The notes below the pieces were generated by a model. The model ran no database searches. It was not told the DNA's origin and worked only from the letters and a program-made list of their open reading frames with translations. This document shows, piece by piece, positions 15,201-27,200 of a DNA stretch of 64,000 nt. The translations under genes were made by a program, and so were the position numbers. The stretch comes from Sipunculus nudus (Eukaryota; Annelida; Sipuncula; Golfingiida; Sipunculidae): positions 39,460,659 through 39,524,658 of the forward strand of contig CM049313.1 of the NCBI GenBank assembly GCA_026874595.1, in the 5' to 3' direction. Positions within the stretch are counted from its first letter, which is position 1, and every line of letters starts with the position of its first letter.

Positions 15201-18200
15201 AATTTAAAATGATAATATTAATTGCTCATATTGATAGTTAAATTAATAGTTCATGCAAGATTGTCAGTGGCATCTTAGATAATGGGGAATATAGTGCAGC
15301 TGAACCTCTTTTAGGAAGTACTTTTCACTTTTATCACCCTGATATTTGGTTATGTGACTGATGCATACAACATTCTGGTTTTTCCAGAGAAGGCAAACCA
15401 AAAGAGGATTACTGTCTCACGTCAGTATTCGAACTAACAGCCTATTACTTCAATGGTTCCCTGCCATGTAACTGTAACATGTATGGCAGCGTTAATGCCA
15501 CAAGTCAGTGTGAGAAGTACAAGGGCCAGTGTCTGTGTCGGGAAGGGGTCGGAGGTCGTGCCTGTGACCAGTGTAATGCAGGATATTTTAATCTCACCTT
15601 GGATGGATGCACAAGTAAGTAAATCCCAACAGCCCACTTCCTGATTTTACCCACCTGCACTAGGAAATATAGACCACTCCCACTGTGAGCAGCTGATTAC
15701 TTACTTCAACCTTTACAGGACATGATACTCTCAAATGTGTAGATTCCCAGCATAGGTTGTCCCCAATTTTTAATCAACAGTGTGTCTAGCATCTGTTTCT
15801 TGTTTTTATTTAAACTTTGTCATGATTTTTTTAACATGTCATGTCTGTTTTTGATAAAGAGAAGTTTCTTTTTCTTCATACACCCCTGACATTTAATATA
15901 TTTTAAAATTTTATTCATAGATCTTGGTCTCAGTAATAACTCTATCAGAATGCTAAGTGATATCAAATATTTCCATTTGATATGTCTTTCTAGTATAATT
16001 CAAACTTATGAATATAATCTGTATCTGACATGATATTTATGTTTTGACAGAGTGTGACTGTGCAGGAGAGCACAAGGTTTGTAATCGCACCACTGGTCAG
16101 TGTGAGTGTCCACCCTTCACCACTGGTCGCCGCTGTGATGTCTGTGAACCCGAGTACTGGAAATGGTCAAGCACGGACGGCTGCCAGGTCAGTCATTGTC
16201 TCCTGATTCTTCTGTAAATGTACATGAAGCACCATTACACAGGGCCCTTATAGGCTGTCTAGAATTCCTGGAAAGTCCTGGAATTTTTAGCGAACCTGTG
16301 AGCTTATGCGATTGTGCGGCGGCTTCCTTCGTATGTTGTGCGTCGTCTGTTGTGCGTCGTCTGTACGTTAACCATAGCTATCTCAAAAATGGCTGAAGCT
16401 AGCATCACCAAATTTTTTCATAAAAACAGTTATCTGAAAAACTCTATCAGATTTTATTTTTTACTAACTGCATTTCCTTAGATTTTATAGGGAAAAAGGT
16501 AAAAAAGCTTTAAAAATCTTCTTCTCCGAAACTGTCCAGCAAAATTGTCCAATATTTCACAGAAATGATCCCTGGAACAATCTCTCTTAAGTTTGTTTGA
16601 ATGGTTCCAGATTTTTTGCCGAATTACATGAGGTTGAACTTAGTCATCTGTAAAAAAAAACACACTAAAATTAAAATCTCAGAAACGGCTAGAGCTATAA
16701 TCACCAAATTTTATACCAATGTTTGTCACATATGTCATATCTGAAATTATGGTATTGGTGGCGCCACCTACATTGATGTGTTTTTTGTACATATGTCATA
16801 TCTGAAATTGAGGTATTGGTGGCGCCACCTACATTGATGTGTTTTTTACAGCAGAATGTAATTTTAAACTCTTCTAGCTTATACACTGATTTATGATGAA
16901 ACTGTTAAGCTGATTGGTTAAAATTTTACAAGAATTATTCTATGGTAGGTTTCTGCCAGTTTTATAAGAATTGATTGGGTAAATACAGCTTTAAAAAAGC
17001 ATTGTAGCTAATAGAAAAAGGCTTTCTGTGTTTGAAAACAAATTTGACAACATGCTGAGTTACAGCAGCCATGTCAAGAGGTCACTCAGTACAAACAGGT
17101 GGGGTCCAGACATCACCATGGCAACTGACCTGGCTCTGGCGGGTGTCTAGACAATGTGTCTAGACGTCTAGACACAGCGTTTAGACGTCTAGACACAATG
17201 TCTAGATGCAGAATTCCCAGATTATTGGAACTATATCTTTCAACTGTTTGAAAAAACTTGGTTTGCATTTTTAGTGAATCGGGTTTATCATCAGGTCACA
17301 TGTGAACTGCTGCGCCCTCATTTTTGGTTGACCTCTGACCTTTCCTTGCTGACCAGCGTCCATTTGTGCGTCTGTTTCCTCACATAAACCCACATATCTC
17401 GGGAACTGTTTGACCGATCAGGCTAAAAATTTTGCACAAATGTAGCCCTTTGATAGCTTTATAACATACACTAAAACTTGTGGCGCCACCTGCAACCATT
17501 TATTCACAGCTTCCATCTGTTCATCTGCCTTGGGATAAAATCACTCATATCTCATCAGTGGTTTGACTTTTCCACCAGAAATTTGGCAGGTTTATTCATC
17601 CTGGACAGCTCTCTTGATTTTATGACAGGTGGCACGACCTACATTCATGTTTACTCTGCAGACATCCAAGCTCATATCTCGGGAACTGTTTGACCGATTG
17701 GGCCAAAATTTTGCTTGTGTATAGATCTCACATAGCTCTTCATCATAGGCAAAACTGGTGGTGCCACCTGCAGCCACTTATGCACAGCGTCCATCTGTTC
17801 ATCTGCCTTGAGATCAAATCACTCTTATCTCAGCAGTGGTTTGAATTATCCACCTGAAGTTTTGCAGGTTTATACATCCTGGACAGCTTTCTCAATTTTA
17901 TGACAGGTGGCGCCACCTTCATTCACGTTTACTCTGCAGACTTCCAAGCTCATATCTCGGGAACTGTTTGACCGATTGTCCAACTTTGGCAATGGCAAGT
18001 TTTTTCCCTGTAAGCACTGTTGATTTAATTTTCACAGCATATATATATATATAAGGATTTAATCTTTTAAAACCTGAAATTTCAAAGGAATTGATTGAAA
18101 AGGGTAGCTTTTATTCAAGTTTTCATACACCATGTCAAGTGTTGTTTACATCTGGCCCACCTAGTAGTACAGCCTTCACTTGCATTATGATGTAACCCAC

Positions 18201-21200
18201 CCCAGGCAGCTTGCCTTGGCCCAGCTTGGCCACTACCAGCAGGCTTCCCCTCTGGCCTGCACCCCCCCCCCCCCCCCCACACCAGGTGGTGCATAAACAA
18301 GATGATTATTGTTAATATGTTATTATTTTCTGTATTTGATTCATTCTTATTCTAGGCTATGCTACATTTTAAATTTTGTATTGTACCACCAGGGTTACAA
18401 TGATTAAAGTGCATATTTAATTGTGTCCACAAAGTGGTGTATTGCTATGAAAGTGTGGATGTTCATAAGATAAGTAACTCCTTATTTCAGAAGAGTAAAT
18501 ACTTCACCAGGTGTGAAATTGACTATTAATTCCAGTAATAAATTAAAGCTGAGATAGTAATTAGCACAATGATATTGTTTGTCCTTCATCCAACCAACAG
18601 TGTGTATACTTTATTTGAAAAGATGTTTTATTTTATCAAATTTACTGATTTTTTTATTTTATTTTATTTCAGTGAATAAAATTAAGCATGTACTGAAAAC
18701 TCCAATGTGCAAAACTTTTTAATAGTGATTCAAGGAATAATCTTGTAGATGCCATGTTGTGGCATTATTTTCTTTTAAATTTTGTTTAAACATTTGTGAT
18801 TTAAAAATAATAAAATATATGTGTATGCATAATATGACCCAATATGAGCTACACTCTGCAACAATTCTAATATTTTAACTTATATTTCAGTATTTTTACT
18901 CTTGATATATAATGATTGCAACTTTTGCAACAATTCTAATATTTTAACTTGTATTTTCAGTTTATAAAACTTATAAATAAAAAAATGATTCAGATAAAAA
19001 CTTTTATTGGAAAAAGTGGATATGCTAAAAAAAAGGCTTATATATAAACTTAAATGCATTATTCCCATGAAAGTTAAGTAAAGGTATTAGTCCATTCTGT
19101 CCACTTGCCTGTCCATCTGTAAATTTTCATATGCATCACAGTATCTCAAAACTTTTACTGTTTTTGTTCATGAAAGTCTTGTCAGAGTATTAGTTTGCAA
19201 TCATATATTTAGAACTTTACTCTAACCAAGTAGGAGTGCCCCTTTCCTCTTAGCTTCTCATATTCTTATATAAATGAAAAACATTACAATAGAATATTTG
19301 CATTTGCAAAAATTTCAAACTTCAGCTGAGTGCCGTGACCCATGGGTCCCTTGTTTTTCTCTATTTTTGAGACCCTAAAAGATGCAGTCATCTGTAAACA
19401 GGGCACAAATAGTTATGACTGAACCTAGAATCTTATCTCTTGACATGCAGGGAGGTCCATGAAAAGTCTCCTTTGAAACCTAAAATTCGGTCTCTGTTAC
19501 CAATATTCTTCCAGCTATGGGGCTCTAAAGTACCCCCCAGAATAATAGAAAATTTGATACAAAAGCTCCAGTATCTGAACAAATAATGCATTGATAACCA
19601 TGATTCTTTGCATGGATATTGGTCATGGAATGTTTCATCAGTTTCTGCAGAATGGTGGCGCCACCTTATTTTTTTTTTATTTTTACCAATTTTTTTCTCT
19701 ATTTTTGAGACCCCTAAAGATGTGGTCATGGCACAAATTGTTACAGCTGGACCTAGAATCTCTCTTGACATGCTGGGAGGCCCATGAAAAGTCTCTGTGG
19801 TCTCTGTTACCCATAAACTCTGAACTATTGGGCTCTGAAGTACCCTCCAGAATAATGGTAAATTTGGAACTAAAGCTTAAGTATCTGAACAACTATAGCA
19901 CTGATCACCATGATTCTTTGCATGGATATTGATCATGGAATGTTTCATCAGTTTATGCAGTCTGGTGGTGCCAGCCGTATTTTTTCGATTTTTACGAATT
20001 TTTTCTCTATTTTTGAGACCTTAAGATGTGTTCATCTGTTAACAGGGCACAAATCCTAACCACTGGACCTAGAATCGTCTAACTTAAAAATCTAGGGAGA
20101 TCCATAAAAAGTCTCATGTGAAACATAAAATAAGGTCTCTGTTACCCATATTCTCTAAGCTATGGGGCTCAGAAATACCCCCTAGAATAATTAAAATATG
20201 ATTAAAAGCTCCATTTCTGAACAACAGATGCATATGTATCACCATGATTTTTTGCATGCATATTGATCATGGAGTCTTTCATTAGATTCGGCAGACTGGT
20301 GGCGCCACCTGGATTTTTTAAAAGTTTAACCCTTTTTTCTCTCTATTTTTGAGACCTTTACAGATGTGGTTGTCAGTTAACAAGACACAAATTGTAACCA
20401 TTGGTCCTCGAGTCTTGTAACTTGTGTTATAGGAGGCCGTAACAGGTAATAGGCTTACCGTTAGAGAAGAAGACAGGGCCACTCCCAGCAGAAACGCGTA
20501 GAACTGGGCTGAAGAAGCGGCCGGGTTTCCTGGCTTGTGTGGCTGTCGTTTATCTCGTGGTTCTCCTGTCTCGGTTACCCGTCAGGTCACTGTTTCACTG
20601 CTGGCCACTCTCTAGGCAATACCTACTTTTACGTATCCCACTACATTCCCCCCCTTTCTGTGAAATAGATAATATACTCAAATTATTCTGTTAACTGAAG
20701 ACACACAATTTCAAAGCGGGGGTTACTGAACATTTTAAACACCAATATTTGAATGAAACTTAATATGCCCACCATGTCGTTGTTAATAAATAACACTACA
20801 GGTAATATGACTTGCTGACAAAGTGATCCCACCAGGACAATGAATCTAACAACAAGTCCTTAGGCAGGAATATCCCTTACATAAAAAGAACAATCGTTAC
20901 CTACAAATTTTCTAAAACTAAGCCCCACCAATCCCTGGACTGGGCCTGCAGCATACAATAGACAAGAGCAGAGCTGGGCCGCTTCATTTCCATTCCTTGA
21001 GCTGCAACCCAGCAGGGACCGGCAGATACTGCTTCTAGAAATGGCCATATAACCTCGCAAGGTTCTGGTTGCACAAATCCGCAACCTCCCTGATCGACAT
21101 GCCCCTGATAGACCCGATGCTCTCCGTCACAGAAACCACATCCCAGGGCGTCCTTGCCAGGTATGGGCAATCTGTTTCCACTAACAACCGATCCAATGGA

Positions 21201-24200
21201 ATTTTTAGTATTGACTCTCTGGAGGAGGTTTTGCTTGAAATACTGAAGTAGCAATTAGGTAGGGCTTGCTGCCACTCCTGAACTTCATGCTCACTTCCCA
21301 CAAAGCAATGTCTCTGGATTTTATGTAATCTTAGACCTAAGGAAAGTAGGGTGTGTAGGGTTTCCTTTGCCGCTGAGGCCGTACCATCATCTCTGCAATG
21401 AAGAATGATAATCCTATCTGGGATGTCGACAGCCAGACGTAGTGCCTCCCTCAAGAATAATCTCTGACAGCGTTGCGCTTTTGGGGATGTCCCACTGAAA
21501 CCCAAGCCTATTTCACCTATCCCTACACAGAAAGAGCTGAGGACCAAGGGCGTTAGCTGCTGTAGGGCCTCTCTGACAATTCCATCATCCTTAATTAGTT
21601 TCTGGTGATACCCAAAGGTGCATTTTACTTCTGGCATTGACTGAAAGACACGACTAGCTTTGAAATGACACGGATATACAAAATTGGCTATAACCCTTAC
21701 CAGTTCCACTGGAGAGTCCTCCTGTTGGACTTAAAGATTATCATAGGTGCAGCCTAAACGTGATAACAAGACATCCAGATGACCATGGGCGTCGGCTACT
21801 CTTAATTTATATGATGTGTTACCTAAAGAGCTATATGGAATTGAGAGTCCAAGGGATTTGATACTTAACTGAACTGTGCAGGGAAACTGTGAGACAAGAA
21901 CGGCTATTGTTTTAAAGTGAAGGACCTGCTATACAATTAGGGGGTGCTGAAGTAATGGCCTATGGCATTTCCCAGTGATGAGATTTTGAACACTCGCTCA
22001 GCAGAGCTATTTAATCTTGGTTGAAGTCACTATCCTGCGCGAAATGTCTCCCCTCTATAACAAAATCCACTAACTGCACCAAGGAGTCTAACTGTAGTTC
22101 TGATTTTATCATGTTCAATAGCGCAAGGGCTTGGTCAAACCAATATTGTCTATCTACAGTGCTATCGTGTTCGTGTCTTGCTTTAAGGGAGCCCTGGGCG
22201 CCCTCCTGCACCTGACAGCGCCAACAAGCTGTTGATGGCTGGAACCACCATGGTAGATGCTGTTCTACAATATGTCTACGCATATGGCAGCCAGAATCCC
22301 CACACAAAACACACTTATGGGGCCTTTTTCTTACAATTTTCTGGGACTGGGGAGCAGCTTCTTCATCATAGTCAGGGATGAAGTTAGCTTCATCAAACTC
22401 CCTTAACTCGCTCATCTGAAATTATATTATTGTAGTGCTATAATAATTACTTTGAAGCTTGGATGCACATTGGACTATGTAAATGTAGGAAATACTATCT
22501 ATGTAACAGAATCTGCATGTATACTTAACTATGTTAATGTTAGAAAGCCTTATCTATGTAACAAAATCCGCAAATCGTGCAGGCTTGTTTATTTTCCTCC
22601 CCCGTGTTGTTACTGGTGCTTTGTTTTTTCATTTTCCAGATCAGTGGGGATAGAATCTTCAGGCCCTTTTCCTGGGGACTCTACCAGGCCATCAGCAGAA
22701 TCCATAAGACAGTCTACATAATCAGTTACATCCCCTTGCTTGGCAGGATCCAAACTGTCGAGACCCTCATCACGTCCTTCACCCTGCCAAAACTTGTTTC
22801 TTGCTCTGCGGAGCCACAACGGTATGAAGCTGTCATTGCACGGTTTGATATTGTCATGATGGAGAACTAGGTCTTTCCTTCTGGTCCTAATGCGATACAG
22901 AGGGTGTTTATTCTGGACTACTAGATACGGTCCCTTGTACATTGGTTGAAGTTTTGGGCTCACACCTTTCTTTGATGCCTTGTTCAGTCGGTAGACAAGT
23001 TCGCCAGGCTCGAACACATTCACTTGGAGCTTAGAGTCATATCGTGCCTTCTGATACACCTGAGTTGCTTGCAACTTTTGCCGGACCTTGCCATGTACAT
23101 AACTAATCCTCTCCCGAAGTGCAGAGACCCACGCATGTGTTGCCACTGGCTGCAGGTTAGGTTGGCCAAAGATTATGTCTTCCGGTTGTAGGACCTCTCG
23201 ACCCAGCATGATTTGGTTTTTTCGAATAACCAGTGGTGGGGTTGACCAAAGAATGGAGTGCCATGGTGATTATTGGCAAGTCCTTGTCCCACTCCCGAAC
23301 ATTCTCCTGCATTAGACAACGAATCATTTGAAGAATGGTTCTATTTTGCCGCTCCACCTGCCCATTGGATGAAGGGTGGTATGGTGTGGTTCTGGTTTTG
23401 GCAATGCCAAACAATTTGCAAAAGGCGCTGAATAAGCCTGATTGGAAATTAGATCCCTGATCTGTATGGATAGATACCGGGCAGCCAAATGTTGCAATAA
23501 AATGCACAAGAAACTTTCTAGCAACGATCTCTGCGGTTTGATCTGGGAAAGCTGTGCATTCGACCCATTTTGAGAATTGGTCAATCATGACCAGGATATA
23601 CTGGTTTCCGCTCTCACTGATAGGGAATGGGCCGAGCACATCCAAATGTACACACTCCATGGGGAATCCGGAGTGGAAGCTTTTCAGACCAGCCCTGGGT
23701 TTTATGCTGGCCTTCTTGTTGACATTACAGATGCGGCAGCATTTATAATATAGTTCACAGTCATTTGGCATTTGGTGCCAAATGAATAGTCGTTTTAACC
23801 TGGCATACGTGTTGTCACGGCCAAGATGGGCAGCGGATTTTACCAAGCGGAGGCTTGAGCCTTATGGGTCTTCCCAGGTGTAATACAGGATACCATCTTT
23901 TAGTTGGAGTTGAGATTTATGGGCCCACAGCCATTTGGTGGAGGGACTTTGCAAACTAAGGTCTGCTTGACTTGGGTCCTCTTCTGACTTAAGCCAGGCC
24001 ACAACTGGTTTTAAATCCATGTCTTCTAACTGGGCTTGAGCAAGCTGTTCAGATGGATATGTGCTCAGCCAGCAGCTTATATCTTTATTCTCTGTTTGGC
24101 CGGGGTGGTTCTCCGTCAGTTTTGTCATCTGTACAGATAATTCTGGACTGGTTGGAACGGTGGAGTCCAGTGGTTTGCACACAGGTAGAGATGGACCCTC

Positions 24201-27200
24201 AGGGTTTTCCTGGGAGACTTGATTTTTGAGTGGATCTTTAGCTGCTGTAGCTGATGAAACAGGGTCCCGTATTCCCAATGGTAACACATCGTCAACATCA
24301 TCAAGGAATCTCTCCCACTGGCATGAGCTCTCCGGCAATATTTACAGCCACCACACAGCAAGGCCTCGATGTCAGTGCCTGCCCTATAACAGTGACATAC
24401 CTCTTCCCTGTCTGGAATGCGAGACAAGCCATCCGCATTTATGTGTTTAGCTCCGGCCCTGTGCAAGATCTTGAAATCAAATTGAGAGAGTTCCTCCAAC
24501 CATCGTGCTAGCTGGCCCTCGATGTGGCGGAAACGCATCAACCACGCCAAACTGTTGTGGTCTGTTCTGATGATGAAAGACCGCACAAGAAGATAATGCC
24601 TAAAGTGCCGACAAAATTGAACTTCAGCCAATAATTCCTTTCTTGTGGTACAATATCTCCTTTGCTGAGGGGTTGTACGAAACTGGCAAAGGCAATTGTT
24701 CTCTCAACGCCATCCTGTACTTGTGACAGCTCTGCGCCAACCGCTGTATTTGATGCATCACAATCAAGGATAAAATTCCCAACTGGAGAAGGAAATGACA
24801 AACAGGGAGTCGTGCTCAAGGCTTGTTTTAAGCTCTCAAAGGCCTGTTGGTGTTCGTCTGTCCACACATATGGTGTCTTTGGCTTGGTTAAGGCATTTAA
24901 TGGGGCTGCTATTCCAGCATATCCTTTTACATGAGCCCTGTGGTAGTTGGCATAGCCCAGGAACGATTCTAACTCTTTAACCGAGTACGGCTCTGGCCAC
25001 TGTCTAATGGCATCTGCCTTGTCATCAGTAATGGCTACTCCCTGACTTGTGATTCTTTACCCCAGAAATTCCACTTCAGATCATAATAAAAAGCACTTTT
25101 TAGGCTTCAACTTGAGATTGTATTGCCTTAACCTTTCAAACACGCTACGTAGATGATCTAGATGTTGCTCAAACGTGCTGCCGAGAACTATGATGTCGTC
25201 AATGTACACCAATGCTTGTGTCCATGTTAGCCCACGCAGAACCAAATTCATGGCTCTCTGAAAGGTGGCAGGTCCATTGCATAATCCAAAGCCCATTCGT
25301 GTGTGTTCATATAAACCATATCGGGTGATGAATGCAGACTTGGGTCTTGACTAGTTCTATTTGATAATAGCCAGACTGGAGATCTAAAGTGCTGAAGTAA
25401 CTAGTTCCAGCCAGAGTGTCTAGGCAGTCTTCTATATTTGGTAAGGGATATTGGTCCTTAACGGAACGGGCGTTTAACTCTCTGTAATCAATGCACCAAC
25501 GCACATTGCCATCTTTCTTACGAACCAACACCGGGGCAGATGCCCATTCCGAGTTTGTTGGCTGTATCACCCCAGCTGATAACATCTGCTCAAGGTGTTT
25601 CTGTTCTTCCATCTCGAAACCTAACAGGGTTCTACGCATTCGTTGTTTAACTGGTGGTGCATCTTTAGTGTCGATCTGGTGTTTTACTATCGTTACACAA
25701 CCGAGATCCATGTCATGCTTTGCAAAGACATCACTGTAATCAATCAACAGGGCACATACACTTCTTGTTTGATTGTCAGGAAGTTCTTTGGTAGTGGTAG
25801 TAATCAGGTCTTTAACATGGGCTGGTATCGTACCTGTCATCCCAGCTGGTTGGACTTTTGTGTTGCATGTATGCAAGAGGGGTTTCTGGTTAACCGAGTC
25901 CTGGCTACACCCGAGCTGGCCTTCTACTGAATACACCAAGTAGTTGTCCTCTAGCAGAGACTCAACTATACCACTAGCCTCCATTGCTGTTGCTACTGTG
26001 GTATCTCCCTTAACTTTGATGTATTGGTTGGTGTCATTAATCACATTAAAAAATCCAGTCTGTGATATGTATGACGCTGAAGCTACTAATCCTTTTAGGT
26101 ATGCATTGATGGGTTCCAGCACGAAATCTTTGTGTGGGTCTACATCTATCACTCTCACAGGAAGTCTGGAAATGGTGCCCGGGGCCTGCACTGTACTCAT
26201 GGTTGAGACTCCTTTAAAAACCTCGCAGACCCCGCCTCTTGAGTTCCTTTTCCGAATTGCAGGAATAATCATACCTGAGATGGCGATGGTATTATTGCCA
26301 AAATTGACTGTGCATTCGTGGTAAGCCAAAAAGTCCAGTCCGAGTATCAAAGGATCACTGATATCAGCTAAGTATACATCCTAAAGATATTCTTCCTTGC
26401 CCAGTTTAATCTTTACTCCCTTTACTCTGATGGCTGGGACGGGGGAATTAGTTCTTCCAATTCCCTTCAGGCTCACTGACTCAGCCTTCTCCATGTCCTG
26501 TGGGAGTTGCTTGTACAGGTTTTCATTGATAATGGACACCTTGGCTGCACTGTCTATGATGGCCATTGTCTCTGTCTCATTCACTTGCACTGGGACCACC
26601 AGTGTCTCCCTGACAACTTTTGAAATGTATACTTTGACCTGCGATCCAGATAATGGTTCTTGAAGGTCTTGTTGTTCATCAGTGATACTTTCAGACCCTT
26701 CTGATTCCTCAGACTCATTCACTGGATTACTGCACCTGTCTGGAATCATTAAATCTGGCACTGGCACAGAGAGACCAGACAGCTGGGCCGTCACAGCACA
26801 CTGTGTGCCTGAGCCATGATTTAATAACTCCTTGGAATTAGTGCGTAAAATGTGAGTGTCTTGGCCCGACATGAGGGTCGCCTCAGGGCCGCTAGAAGAA
26901 ACGACCCTTAATTGTTTAAATCCACTTTTGTACCATCTGGTTTAGGAGAAGTTAAAGTCCCCTTACCTTAAGGGCAATCTTTTGAGAAGTGACCTTTTTT
27001 ATGGCACCTGAAACAGGTATCAGTGGGTGTTGGCGAACGGCTTCGGCGAGTCAAAGTTGTCTGGGCCATCTGTCTGACTAAAGACTCCAGAGAGCTCATT
27101 CTGTCTATCAATTTGGCCATTTGATTGTGGTTTTCCCTTCCATGGGGTCGGTTGACTGAAACAACCTGTGGGGTCATTGTAAGTTGACTGGCCGCGTTAA

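Larger units (their letters stand above)
10819..15387 (+). other. Intron 11 (4.6 kb)
   Basis: Holds a short element with a GC-rich 5' hairpin at 11826 and a family B copy at 13157-15066. The remaining sequence is AT-rich without recognised features. Confidence 0.6.

Noticed and set aside
19433-19932. Overlapping ORFs of 69-113 codons in both directions near 19.4-19.9 kb
   Set aside because: They lie in family B tandem units and show no protein similarity.
24226-26663. Plus-strand ORFs across 21-27 kb
   Set aside because: They are complements of the minus-strand pol and TatD genes of element 1.
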